Positions 24,229-32,853 of a DNA stretch of 64,000 nucleotides are shown here, piece after piece. The notes under the pieces were generated by a model that saw only the letters and a list, made by a program, of their open reading frames with translations, ran no database searches and was not told the origin of the DNA. The stretch comes from Ochrobactrum quorumnocens (lineage in GTDB: Bacteria > Pseudomonadota > Alphaproteobacteria > Rhizobiales > Rhizobiaceae), in the NCBI RefSeq assembly GCF_002278035.1, contig NZ_CP022604.1:992001-1056000 (forward strand), in the 5' to 3' direction. The translations under genes were made by a program, and so were the position numbers. Each line of letters begins with the position of its first letter. The first letter of the stretch is position 1.

Positions 24229-26867
24229 TGAAATATCTTCTGGCTATTTTCTTTGCGCTGCTGGCATCGCCTGCGGCGGCGGAACCTGTTTCCCTGATCG
24301 TCGGTGCTATCGGTGCAGCCGGTTCATGGCTGTTCGGCGGGACGATGCTGGCCAACCTGGTGTTGGGTGGCTTGGCCGTTGCGGCGCAGTACGCCTATGC
24401 AAAGCTCTATAGTGAAGCGCCAAAATCATCTGCATCAGCGACAGAAACCAAGTACGGCGAGAATCTGACACGTGAAGTCGGTCTGGGTATCTTCGGCACC
24501 AATGGACATCATGTCTATCGAAACGCTTTCGACAAAGGCAATCATATTGTCCAGGACGTGTTCAAGCTTTCGGACTTCCGATGCACTGAACTTCTTCGCG
24601 TGCAGATGGATGGCGAGTGGAAATCGCTCTCTCCTGACCAACAGGGCGACGAGGGCCGCATCTATGGTCAGCGCGTTCTTGGTGTAAAAGACAGCGGTCA
24701 GTTATTTGTCCGCTTCTATCACGGTGCTTTTGATCAGACTTCGGATAGTGCACTTGTTGCATACGCCAATCCGGTTGGCCGCTGGACGACAGCGCATCGC
24801 GGTGCGGGTCTTTGCTATGTGATCGTTACGACCATCACCGATGTTGATAATATCACCGCTGTTCCGGGCCTTCGTTTCGAAGTTCGTGGCGCTCCTCTCT
24901 ATGATCCACGCAAAGACAGCTCGGTCGGCGGCTTTGGCTCTCACCGCTGGAATGATCAAAGCACTTGGGAATTTTCAGATAATCCGCCCGTCATAATGTT
25001 CAACCTTGAGCGTGGGATTTACATAGGCACTGAAAAGATTGTCGGGCGTGGTATTGCTGCAAGCCTTCTCCCACTTTCCGAATGGTTCACCGCGATGAAT
25101 ATCTGCGATGAAGTCATGTCGGATGGCAGCCGACGATATAGGGCTGCCCTCATTGCGTCGTCTGGCGATGGTGTTACGCATGACTCGAATATGACGCCTT
25201 TGCGTGAGGCATGCGCCGGTTCATGGGTTGAAAGCGTACGTGGCCAGTATCCGATTGTCGGTGCCAATCAGGCAGTTGTTGCAACGATTACCGACCAAGA
25301 TATCGCATGGGAAAAGCCCTTTCAGCTTTCCTTGCATCGCACTCAATCAGAATTGGTCAACACAATGGCTGCGACATATGTCAGCCCGGATCTGTTCTAT
25401 GAAACGTCACCTCTCGCCACGAGAATTGACGCTGTTGCCTTAGCTCAGGATCGTGAGCGTTTGGCGTCAAAGGTGGATTATACCGCCGTCACTGATCCTC
25501 GCGTGGGTGACCGGCTGGCAGACATTGCAATCCGTGCCTCCCGCTATCAGGCGAACGGCAGCTTTGTCGTGCGTCCGAAGTTCCTCGGCCTTCAAGTCGG
25601 GCAATGGGTTGAATGGCAGTCAGTCCGGTATAAACGCACGATCAGATTTCAGGTTCATACAAAATCTCTTGGCGCGATGGGCAGCGACGGTGTTCGTGAT
25701 GTTTCGATCAGCTGGAAAGAAGTTGGCGACGGTATTTTTGACCCGACCGCATACGAGACAAACCCACCTGTTCCAATTCCGAATGGCCAGCCGATTTATC
25801 AAACGCAACTTGCCAACTTCAACGCCATTCCAAACAGAGTCATTGGTGATGACGGTCAGGAATACCCCGGCATTCGTCTGTTCTGGGATGAGATCGCAGA
25901 CACCACAGTTGAAGGCGTGGAAATCCAATATTGGCCTGAGAATGATCCGTCCCAGATATTCACGGATTATGTGCCGCGTGATGTGACTGTCTTTCAGATC
26001 GTGAACGGACTTACGAGGCTCTCTGAATGGAATGTCCGGTATCGTTTCAGAGTGGCGGCAGGAACGCGACCTGTGACTTGGTCTGCGCCAGTGCTGGTAC
26101 TGACGCAAGAAACGTCCACAGACAACAGCCCGGTCGATTATGGTCGCCTCGATGATGACGTGACCGGCCTTCTTAACTGGATGACGGATGATCGACGTGA
26201 ACTTGTTCGGCAGGCTCAAGAGAATGCTACCTCATCCGCCGATGGTCTTCTCAGTGCTTATTCAAATATCGAGCGTCTCAGTCGGCGGCTAACCAGCACA
26301 TACGGGACAGCAAAGGCATCATGGCAGGAAGACATTCTGACCGCCACTGGCCCGAACAGCGCCATTGGTCAGCAGCTGATACAAATCAATGTCAGTCTGG
26401 GAAACAAAGCCGATGCAAGCACCGTGTCATTGTTGCAGAGCCGTGTTGATGGCGTCGAAGGCGATATGACAGCCATTTCCAATGCACTGACTGAAGTCAA
26501 TGCATCGGTTGATGGTTCCGTCTCAAATGCGGCCTGGCGCATGACAGCGACACAGGGAGCAGGAGGCCAGTCTGTAAAGATTTCAGCGTTTGGGCGTGTT
26601 GGGTCTGGCGATAGCTGGAAACAGGCGGGTTGGTTTGTCAATGTCACGCCTACTTCAAGCCAGTTCGTTGTCATCTCCAATCAGTTTGCCATTGCAGATC
26701 CGAACGACGATGGCAGCTTCACTTATCCATTCGTCGTTGAGGATGGTCGAGTTGTGGTTGAGAATATCGTTGTCGGAACCGTGAAGTTTAAACGGCTCCA
26801 GTCCGACAATGAAAAGCTCGATATGCGCGGCGATGTGGGAAATGCTTATCTAAGGATTATTGTCTGA
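24228..26867 (+). CDS. central tail tip / host specificity protein (gpJ-like)
   Basis: 879 residues. N-terminal hydrophobic region KYLLAIFFALLASPAAAEPV and a second, AAGSWLFGGTMLANLVLGGL, as often seen in J-type proteins of alphaproteobacterial phages. Then a large beta-rich part (NLTREVGLGIFGTNGHHVYR) and fibronectin-like segments (VEGVEIQYWPENDPSQIF). A helical stalk around 690-790 (LSRRLTSTYGTAKASWQED) precedes the C-terminus. It forms the tail tip and likely contacts the receptor. It overlaps the next gene by 1 bp. Confidence 0.8.
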   Translation: MKYLLAIFFALLASPAAAEPVSLIVGAIGAAGSWLFGGTMLANLVLGGLAVAAQYAYAKLYSEAPKSSASATETKYGENLTREVGLGIFGTNGHHVYRNAFDKGNHIVQDVFKLSDFRCTELLRVQMDGEWKSLSPDQQGDEGRIYGQRVLGVKDSGQLFVRFYHGAFDQTSDSALVAYANPVGRWTTAHRGAGLCYVIVTTITDVDNITAVPGLRFEVRGAPLYDPRKDSSVGGFGSHRWNDQSTWEFSDNPPVIMFNLERGIYIGTEKIVGRGIAASLLPLSEWFTAMNICDEVMSDGSRRYRAALIASSGDGVTHDSNMTPLREACAGSWVESVRGQYPIVGANQAVVATITDQDIAWEKPFQLSLHRTQSELVNTMAATYVSPDLFYETSPLATRIDAVALAQDRERLASKVDYTAVTDPRVGDRLADIAIRASRYQANGSFVVRPKFLGLQVGQWVEWQSVRYKRTIRFQVHTKSLGAMGSDGVRDVSISWKEVGDGIFDPTAYETNPPVPIPNGQPIYQTQLANFNAIPNRVIGDDGQEYPGIRLFWDEIADTTVEGVEIQYWPENDPSQIFTDYVPRDVTVFQIVNGLTRLSEWNVRYRFRVAAGTRPVTWSAPVLVLTQETSTDNSPVDYGRLDDDVTGLLNWMTDDRRELVRQAQENATSSADGLLSAYSNIERLSRRLTSTYGTAKASWQEDILTATGPNSAIGQQLIQINVSLGNKADASTVSLLQSRVDGVEGDMTAISNALTEVNASVDGSVSNAAWRMTATQGAGGQSVKISAFGRVGSGDSWKQAGWFVNVTPTSSQFVVISNQFAIADPNDDGSFTYPFVVEDGRVVVENIVVGTVKFKRLQSDNEKLDMRGDVGNAYLRIIV

Positions 26868-28417
26868 TGGTTAGCTGGATCGTTGCAAACAAGCCGGGCG
26901 TAGGCGCGGTGATGAAGGTCAATAAGTATGACAGCGACTGGCCGTTGGATGTGCCGAACGATGCGCATAATCGCTTCTATTTCAATTCGGAGGCGAGCAA
27001 TCTTTCCTATGTGTTTGGAAACTTTCAGACACCACAGCCCCTGAACAAATCGAACTATCCCGGGGGATATCTCCCGGGGGGCATGTATGGCCTGCAAACT
27101 GGTTCGCTTGGCGATCAGTGGGTTATGAAAAGTACCTACACGACATCTAATGAGACTGGCACTCGTTATGATATCTATGGGCTGATTGGTCGAATGCCTG
27201 ACCTCGCAGGCACCATCCCATTTGCAGAGGTGAAGTTCATTTCTGCGGATGGAACATCTCGCATTCTCTGGAACAATAAACCGGGAAGTTCGAGCGCCTA
27301 TTATTTCAGCGTCACTAACTATGGCGTGACTTGCTACTCGACGGAGACTGGCACAACTGGCCTCGGCTATCGACGTATTCCTTCAGACTTCGGCTATACC
27401 GGGTGGTGCATAAGGCCATCGGACACGTCCGCGAGTTTTGACACCTACCTCGGCGGCGACAAAGAATACGTGAATACGATGATCTGGGATTTGCCATGTA
27501 ACAACGTGCCAATTCCTAAGCCTGTCGGAACGCCTATCGCAGGGCAGATAGCATTTGAAGCGTCCAACAACCGCATCAAGATGGCAAGGCCGGGGTTTTC
27601 AATTGATACAGCGACAGGTCGTCAGCTGATCATGGATAGTGACAGGACTCCGATCAAGTGTGTGATGATGGGCGAAACGCCTGCCATCGCGCCGGGAACA
27701 TCATACTTTGTCGAAAAGCCTACTTCGATTGACTTCGACCTGTCCCCTTCAATGGTCTGCGATACGATTTGCAGCCTGAATGGTTGGGGATTTGCCATTC
27801 CTCCAGTCAACCTGAATACTGGCTTTGATGAACAGCAAACTTGGGCGTATTACCGCGTCGAACATGGCGGCATAAGGTTCTCGGTCGTCGGTACGCATTC
27901 GGTTGCTATTCGGTTCATGCTCTACGCTACCGGCGTCCAAGGCCGAACATCAGGCGGAAGCGCTGTAATCCGAAAGGTTGAAGGTCAATATCTTCAGATT
28001 AAAAGTCCGGGTTCCAGTGATGTCGCGCCGGGGTACAACGATATCCTTCTGGACACTCGTTTCGCAGCTGTGACGGTTTTGGCAGAAGGGTATATCCCAG
28101 CCTCAAGTTTCAGCGCAACCAATCAGGTTCACTGGCGTTACGGAAATATCGCGGCCCGTATTGATTTCGACAGCCAAGGCTTATTCGTGTTTCCCAAGGT
28201 TATTGTCGATTTTGGAGACATGTTCCGACAAGGCAATCACACCATGTACTTGTCACCGGGCGGTGGCGTTGAAGTGCTGAGGCACTCCATGGCGACTGTC
28301 GTCAACAGCGATCATTGCATTGTCCATATCTCGCCTGGCAACAGTGCTGGGTCCGTGACTGGTTTCCCAGACCCTGTCGGCGTCCGCTACTACATCCTCG
28401 GAGCTACCACGCTCTAA
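26867..28417 (+). CDS. tail-associated structural protein, function unknown
   Basis: 516 residues, starting on the J stop. Rich in aromatic residues, Gly and Ser with many short beta segments (YSTETGTTGLGYRRI, HTMYLSPGGGVEVL). Several Cys residues are present. No signal peptide. The position between J and the fibre implies a tail-tip or fibre role. I do not recognise the family. Confidence 0.55.
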   Translation: MVSWIVANKPGVGAVMKVNKYDSDWPLDVPNDAHNRFYFNSEASNLSYVFGNFQTPQPLNKSNYPGGYLPGGMYGLQTGSLGDQWVMKSTYTTSNETGTRYDIYGLIGRMPDLAGTIPFAEVKFISADGTSRILWNNKPGSSSAYYFSVTNYGVTCYSTETGTTGLGYRRIPSDFGYTGWCIRPSDTSASFDTYLGGDKEYVNTMIWDLPCNNVPIPKPVGTPIAGQIAFEASNNRIKMARPGFSIDTATGRQLIMDSDRTPIKCVMMGETPAIAPGTSYFVEKPTSIDFDLSPSMVCDTICSLNGWGFAIPPVNLNTGFDEQQTWAYYRVEHGGIRFSVVGTHSVAIRFMLYATGVQGRTSGGSAVIRKVEGQYLQIKSPGSSDVAPGYNDILLDTRFAAVTVLAEGYIPASSFSATNQVHWRYGNIAARIDFDSQGLFVFPKVIVDFGDMFRQGNHTMYLSPGGGVEVLRHSMATVVNSDHCIVHISPGNSAGSVTGFPDPVGVRYYILGATTL

Positions 28418-28439
28418 CAATCCGAAATCGGAGAATACT

Positions 28440-29507
28440 ATGGCTGTTTTGTCAGATTACACCTCTGGCACGATAACGCTTGCCAATGGCTCAACGGCTG
28501 TGACCGGAACCGGCACGCTGTTCGATGTGGCGAAGTTTCGTGAAGGTGACACGCTTCAAATTCAGAACCTGACGGCCGTCATTGCCAGCGTGAACAGTAA
28601 TACATCGCTGACCCTGACTGAGCCGTGGACTGGCACTTCGCTGGCCGATGCGCCTTATCGCGCGCGATATTTGCCAGACGGTGCTCGCGTGACTGCGCAG
28701 GCTATGACGCTGATCGAATTGCTCGGCAATGGTGTTCTATCCAATCTTGCTGAGCTCGGTGTCGAAGAGGGCAAAGTGCCTGTCGGTAATGCGGCTGGTG
28801 AGTATGAGTTGAAGGATCAGTCGACCTTCGGCGTCCAAGACCCGAACGGCAGTCTTGGAAAGTTGGCTGCTTTGGTGTTGGCTGCGAACAAATTTCTAAG
28901 CACCGACACCGATGAAAACGTTGTCCAGTCTGACATTACTGCGGCTGCAATCGCACTGCTCAATCTCGGCGGCGCAGCGGCAGCGGACCGGCTGCCTTAT
29001 CTTAATGGTGCCAGTGGTGCGGCGCTTACACCGATAACGCCCGTCGCTCGCAACCTCTTGGATGACACAACAACTGCGGGACAAAGAGCAACGCTTGGAC
29101 TTGCTAGGCCTGCTTTCAAAGCAACTGTACTAAACGATGTTTCTCTATCAAATGGCGTAAATATTGTTTCGTTTCAAAATGTAAACGTAAATGTAGGGAA
29201 CGGATGGAACGGAACAGTATTTACCGCTCCAGAAGATGGATTATATTACTTCGGTTGTGATTTTACCATAACTGGAGGTGTTGAGAATAATGGAAACACA
29301 ATTCTATCATTGTTCGTAAGGAATAATTGGTGGCAAGAAACTGTCAGAGCTAGAAGAACAGATTACTTTCATGGAATTGAACTCAACACCATCACACGAC
29401 TTGCAGCCGGGGAAACATTTCAACCAAGATTAACTCTTGAGGGTTGGGCAGGTACAGTTAAAGCGGCTGGCGGTAGAGGCTCTTGTTATGGTGCTTTAAT
29501 AGGATAG
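28440..29507 (+). CDS. tail fibre with C1q-like receptor-binding tip
   Basis: 355 residues. The N-terminal 220 residues are a fibre shaft (VLSDYTSGTITLANGSTAVT, then LLDDTTTAGQRATLGLA). The C-terminal 130 residues fit a C1q/TNF-like jelly roll: VSFQNVNVNVGNGWN, TVFTAPEDGLYYFGCDF and LSLFVRNNWW. Such trimeric tips bind receptors. Codon and base use changes at about 29110: bases 29161-29220 count 35% GC by hand against 52% for 28441-28500. The tip was probably swapped in by recombination. Confidence 0.75.
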   Translation: MAVLSDYTSGTITLANGSTAVTGTGTLFDVAKFREGDTLQIQNLTAVIASVNSNTSLTLTEPWTGTSLADAPYRARYLPDGARVTAQAMTLIELLGNGVLSNLAELGVEEGKVPVGNAAGEYELKDQSTFGVQDPNGSLGKLAALVLAANKFLSTDTDENVVQSDITAAAIALLNLGGAAAADRLPYLNGASGAALTPITPVARNLLDDTTTAGQRATLGLARPAFKATVLNDVSLSNGVNIVSFQNVNVNVGNGWNGTVFTAPEDGLYYFGCDFTITGGVENNGNTILSLFVRNNWWQETVRARRTDYFHGIELNTITRLAAGETFQPRLTLEGWAGTVKAAGGRGSCYGALIG

Positions 29508-29511
29508 TACA

Positions 29512-29973
29512 ATGCAATATAAATTCATCAAATTCGGCCCTGAGGGCTATCCGCTTTTCTATTACTGCGAGATCACCTATCCGCCTGTTGTGAACGATGA
29601 AGGCGAAGCGATTGCTGAAAATCCAGGTATTCCATCTGACGCGCACGCTGTGACCGATCAGCAATGGCAGGATGCGCAGTCGATGAAGCTTTGGTTGTCG
29701 CCAGACGGAAAGATCACTGTCCCGCCAGAACCGGAACCCATCGAGATGCCAGATCCCGTAGTCATTTTGCCTGCGGTCACTCTGTGGGAACGTACTTCTA
29801 AGAAAGAGGCTGCTGACATTGAAGCGGCTATGGAAACTCAGGACGCGCGTTCTCGCAATATCTTCCGAACGGCGACGACTTTCCGATCAGATCACGAGCT
29901 TTGGCCGCTTCTGGAAAGTATGGCGACACAGCTATTCGGTGAAGTGCGGGCCGCTGAGTTGCTGGCTGCTTAG
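29512..29973 (+). CDS. tail fibre assembly-like protein
   Basis: 153 residues. QYKFIKFGPEGYPLFYYCEI and YPPVVNDEGEAIAENPGI near the N-terminus, a Pro-Glu-rich middle (VPPEPEPIEMPDPVV) and a helical end. By place and make-up it is a fibre-assembly chaperone or small fibre accessory. Starts 4 bp after the fibre gene. Last gene of the rightward structural operon. Confidence 0.5.
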   Translation: MQYKFIKFGPEGYPLFYYCEITYPPVVNDEGEAIAENPGIPSDAHAVTDQQWQDAQSMKLWLSPDGKITVPPEPEPIEMPDPVVILPAVTLWERTSKKEAADIEAAMETQDARSRNIFRTATTFRSDHELWPLLESMATQLFGEVRAAELLAA

Positions 29974-29981
29974 GTCTTTGT

Positions 29982-30104
29982 TCAGAAGCGAACGCGACGG
30001 TTTTGGGCGAGCAACGCCAAGAACACTACGGCCAGAATGGGCACTGCCCCGCCGATAACTACCTGCCCGATATCTGACGCAATGAACTCTCTTACTTGGC
30101 TCAT
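29982..30104 (-). CDS. 40-residue membrane protein, minus strand
   Basis: Starts MSQVREFIASDIGQVVIGGA and continues through one hydrophobic helix VPILAVVFLALLA to a basic end NRRVRF. A strong AAGGGAG lies 5 bp before the ATG. It converges on the fibre-assembly gene with a gap of 8 bp. One transmembrane helix with the basic end presumably in the cytoplasm. Function unknown. It lies next to the hairpin array. Confidence 0.55.
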   Translation of the reverse strand: MSQVREFIASDIGQVVIGGAVPILAVVFLALLAQNRRVRF

Positions 30105-30230
30105 CACTACTCCCTTACTGAAGAAACCCCGACTGACCTCTCAGAAAGCCGGGGCTACGCAAGCCTCCAGTCGCGTTAGATTGTTGGCTTACGCCTGACA
30201 GCTTTACACTTGTGGCGAGGCAAAGAAAAC

Positions 30231-30393
30231 CCCGGCAGGCGGGCAGCCATGACCGGGGTGGCGCTCAATTGCATTGATCAGAAACCGTTGAACGCAGCCT
30301 TAGTTAGCAAGGGTCACGCAGAAAGAAAAGCCCCAAGGACACTTGCGATCTCTGGGGCCGATCCCGGCAGGCGGGCAGCCATGACCGGGGTGG
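30231..30393 (+). repeat. 31-bp exact direct repeat inside the array
   Basis: Bases 30231-30261 recur exactly at 30363-30393, 132 bp apart. Each copy spans hairpin I from CCCGG to GGGGTGG. The second copy follows directly on another hairpin (30330-30358), so two hairpins are fused there. This points to duplication or recombination between units. Confidence 0.8.
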
Positions 30394-30466
30394 TATCACG
30401 TGGACGCCTTGATTGTTCACGCGATACGGGAAAACTGTATCACCAAAAACAAATAAGAAAACCCCG
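30393..30466 (-). ncRNA. structured repeat, copy A (putative small RNA unit)
   Basis: About 74 bp, nearly identical to 31336-31410 (five substitutions and one A indel). It holds stem GTATC-A-CGTG (30393-30402) with CACG-C-GATAC (30418-30427). Copy B has GCATC with GATGC, a T-A to C-G exchange that keeps the pair (30394/30426 against 31337/31369). GATAC can also pair with GTATC at 30437-30441, an alternative fold. Strand and transcription are inferred. Confidence 0.45.
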
Positions 30467-30801
30467 CCACGTCTCCCAACGTCACGGGGCTGCGCATCAA
30501 CGGGCATGCGATTGTCTCAGCGCGCTGTGTAAATAGCAAAATTAGGGCAAAAGAAAACCCCGGTGAAAGGGACCAAGCCGGGGCCATTCACTGGTGCAAC
30601 CGAGCGGGGTGCTCATAGCAGTGAATGACTAGGAGATATCGCGGCATAGCGGTTGATCAATACCTGGTCAGAAAAAAGCCCCGACCTTGAGGTGTATCGC
30701 TCAATAGCCGGGGCAAATTTTACATTCATGCCATTTTATATTCTCACAATCTCAGGAAAACACAATGTCACTCGCCATCAGAGCCACGCAGCCTGACGAA
30801 G

Positions 30802-31029
30802 CTATTGATCCCGTTCTACAGCGAAACTCGGAGCGTCATCGCCTTTCCCATGTTGAAGAAATTCGATTAGTTCGGCCATCAACGCTTCAGCCACGGGGTT
30901 GATCATTGCCAGCTCGATCATTCCTGTATCTGTCTTTAGTGTCAGAATGCCGAGTAGCGGATCCTCATTGAGGACTGTAGTTCCAGCGCCCAGAATTTTA
31001 TTGAACCCGGGACGTGATGGTTTAGCCAT
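30802..31029 (-). CDS. 75-residue hypothetical protein within hairpin array
   Basis: Starts MAKPSRPGFNKILGAGTTVL from the ATG at 31029, with TGAGG upstream. An upstream in-frame start exists but is less convincing. Contains DPLLGILTLKTDTGMIELAM and a helix VAEALMAELIEFLQHG. It has no signal peptide. It is the only sizeable gene between hairpins and could use the hairpin at 30678-30714 as terminator. Confidence 0.55.
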   Translation of the reverse strand: MAKPSRPGFNKILGAGTTVLNEDPLLGILTLKTDTGMIELAMINPVAEALMAELIEFLQHGKGDDAPSFAVERDQ

Positions 31030-31335
31030 TGTGTGAGCCTCAATTGCGAAGGTTTTGCAGCCAGAGTAGCCGCTCATTACCAAGCTGGATCAATTATAAA
31101 CATAAGTGAACTGCCGACTATACCGGCTGCGGCAATCTCGTTCGAATTTAGACAATAAAAACCCCGGCGATGAGAGCCATCTGGTTCGCCGGGGCTATTC
31201 ACTGTCGTGATTGAGTGGAGGTTTGTAACAGTGAACACCGTTAAGCTAGGGCGCAGATCTGTGAAGTGAACTAGTCGCAGGAGCAAAATTATAGTTCATA
31301 AGAAACCCCGGCTGACCTCCCAGAAAGCCGGGGCG

Positions 31336-31410
31336 GCATCACGTGGACGCCCTGATTGTTCACGAGATGCGGGAAAACTGTATCACCAAAAACAAACAAG
31401 AAAAACCCCG
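31336..31410 (-). ncRNA. structured repeat, copy B (putative small RNA unit)
   Basis: Second copy of the 74-bp element at 30393-30466, lying between hairpin I pairs at 31306-31333 and 31406-31431. The stem GCATC-A-CGTG / CACG-A-GATGC (31336-31345, 31361-31370) is kept through compensatory change relative to copy A. Confidence 0.45.
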
Positions 31411-31597
31411 GCTCGGAGGTCCATGCCGGGGTCTGCGCACCGATTGGGTAAGCGGGGGGGGGCTTGGGATCCGGTGCGCATTAACAATGTAAGGCACCAG
31501 TCAGGGTGAGTGAACCCGCTCTGTCATAACGATATCTTAAAAGAGGAAACAAACAAAAACCCCGGAGATGGGACCGGGGTTTGATTTAAAACTAGTG

Positions 31598-31711
31598 TTA
31601 CAGTTTACGTCGGTTGTTCATGTAGTACCTGATCTCTTTCCAGCCGATCAAGGCTACCACATATGACAGCGTAGCAAGAATAGCCGCTTCAAATAGCAAA
31701 ACCCAAATCAT
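31598..31711 (-). CDS. 37-residue membrane protein at array end
   Basis: MIWVLLFEAAILATLSYVVA then LIGWKEIRYYMNNRRKL. One N-terminal transmembrane helix and a basic C-terminus. The gene is followed on the minus strand by the array hairpin 31557-31582 with its T-run, which serves as its terminator. The ribosome site is weak. Starts 9 bp after the DUF982 gene stop, so probably in one transcript with it. Confidence 0.5.
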   Translation of the reverse strand: MIWVLLFEAAILATLSYVVALIGWKEIRYYMNNRRKL

Positions 31712-31720
31712 GATGCGCTT

Positions 31721-32023
31721 TCAAGCCTGAACTAGGCCGCCTCCTGATTTTTTGCCCTTCATCCAAGGGATCGCAACTTCTGGTTTTTCGAGAATTCCGT
31801 TCTTCTTGGCGAAACCTCGAATGGCGCTCTCTGCCGCTTTCACTGGTTTGATGCCATCGTGGCTGTCGCAGCACGCTTTCCAAGCGGTTTCGTAAATGTG
31901 GCCACGGTCATATTCGGGCCACTCGTAGAGAAAATCTAGCGCATCTCCGATGCTGGCAATCTCACGCACAAGGTATGGCCCGTCCTTCACGAATACAGGA
32001 CGGTCAAACAAACGATCGTTCAT
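31721..32023 (-). CDS. DUF982-like protein
   Basis: 100 residues from the ATG at 32021-32023, with GGAGG 6 bp upstream; upstream in-frame starts lack this. FDRPVFVKDGPYLVREIASI, DALDFLYEWPEYDRG and AWKACCDSHDGIKPVKAAES fit the DUF982 family, small proteins common in Rhizobiales and their plasmids and phages. Function unknown. Divergent from the endolysin gene (105 bp between starts). Confidence 0.65.
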   Translation of the reverse strand: MNDRLFDRPVFVKDGPYLVREIASIGDALDFLYEWPEYDRGHIYETAWKACCDSHDGIKPVKAAESAIRGFAKKNGILEKPEVAIPWMKGKKSGGGLVQA

Positions 32024-32127
32024 CGAAGCCTCCATTTGATCGAACGCGTTACGTCGGAATGACGGCTTCGATTTAGTCAGTAATCGCGCCCTTTCAAGAG
32101 GGCAATTTATCAAAATATGAGGGAAAA

Positions 32128-32853
32128 ATGAATACGCACCTTGGCGATACCCGCCTCTTGATTGAGGCGGGTCGAAAGCGTGGACTATTGCGCAATCAGA
32201 TGGCGTATGTGTTGGCCACTGCGTACCACGAGACTGCGCACACGATGAAGCCGATCAATGAGATGGGCGGTGAGAAGTATCTCCGGTCCAAGAAATACTG
32301 GCCGTATATCGGGCGCGGATACGTCCAGATCACTTGGAAGGCCAACTATGAAAAGGCTGGCAGAGTTCTGGGTATTGACTTCGTGTTGAAGCCTGAACTT
32401 CTCCTGCAGCCCAAATACGCGGCACCGATCATTATCGCGGGGATGGTCGAAGGCTGGTTCACCGGCAAGAAGCTGTCGGATTACATCACCCTGCAGAAGT
32501 CTGATTTCAAGAACGCTCGCCGGATCGTCAATGGCACGGACAAGGCCGAATTGATCGCTGGATATGCCAAGGATTACGATAAGGCCTTGCTTGCAGAAGG
32601 TTATGGCGTTGGCCAGGTGGTGACTGCACCGGCTGCTGATGTGGTGCCAACTCCGGTTGAGGAAAAACCAATATCGAAATCTTCGCGCTTCTGGACGTGG
32701 ATCGGCAGCGGTGGCGCAGGTGCTGCAATCCCGTTTGTCGATTGGCGGGTACAGATGGCGCTTGTCGTGTTCGTTCTTGCGCTCGCGGCTTATGCAATCT
32801 TCACCATGCCACAGGCCAAGGCCAAGCTTGAGAAGCTGGTGGACGCGCTATGA
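32128..32853 (+). CDS. endolysin, GH19-like with C-terminal membrane anchor
   Basis: 241 residues. The N-terminal 160 residues fit phage GH19/chitinase-type muramidases: LATAYHETAHTMKPINEMGG with catalytic-type Glu35 and Glu45, and GRGYVQITWKANYEKAG. After a Pro/Val-rich linker a hydrophobic helix MALVVFVLALAAYAIFTM and a basic tail follow. The C-terminal helix could hold it at the membrane until holin action. First gene of the lysis cassette, overlapping Rz by 4 bp. Confidence 0.85.
   Translation: MNTHLGDTRLLIEAGRKRGLLRNQMAYVLATAYHETAHTMKPINEMGGEKYLRSKKYWPYIGRGYVQITWKANYEKAGRVLGIDFVLKPELLLQPKYAAPIIIAGMVEGWFTGKKLSDYITLQKSDFKNARRIVNGTDKAELIAGYAKDYDKALLAEGYGVGQVVTAPAADVVPTPVEEKPISKSSRFWTWIGSGGAGAAIPFVDWRVQMALVVFVLALAAYAIFTMPQAKAKLEKLVDAL

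Larger units (their letters stand above)
30127..31582 (-). repeat. array of paired hairpins, about 100-bp period
   Basis: At least ten units. Each has an A-rich tract, then hairpin I (CCCCG-type stem), then usually hairpin II with unlike arms. Hairpin I arms: 30127/30150; 30230/30253; 30330/30353; 30462/30485; 30558/30578; 30678/30709; 31162/31186; 31306/31327; 31406/31425; 31560/31574. Hairpin II examples: CATTCACTG/CAGTGAATG (30585/30619), TTCACTGT/ACAGTGAA (31198/31228), TGCGCACCG/CGGTGCGCA (31434/31472). On the minus strand hairpin I is followed by U-rich sequence, so each unit looks like a small RNA ending in an intrinsic terminator. The long frames read across it are artefacts. Confidence 0.75.

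Noticed and set aside
30210..30536. 108-residue plus-strand frame across the hairpin array
   Set aside because: Its repeated peptide PGRRAAMTGV is only the translation of the 31-bp DNA repeat, and the frame has no ribosome site.
30765..30902. 45-codon plus-strand frame MSLAIRATQPDEA...
   Set aside because: It overlaps the minus-strand 75-residue gene, which has a better ribosome site and composition.
31077..31286. 69-residue minus-strand frame
   Set aside because: It crosses a complete array unit (31162-31235), has no ribosome site and no protein-like pattern.
30127..31582. CRISPR array
   Set aside because: Repeats are hairpins with unlike second stems, there are no uniform spacers and no cas genes.
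30127..31582. Type III toxin-antitoxin RNA repeats (ToxI-like)
   Set aside because: Units are about 100 bp and structured, not short tandem repeats, and no ToxN-like gene follows.
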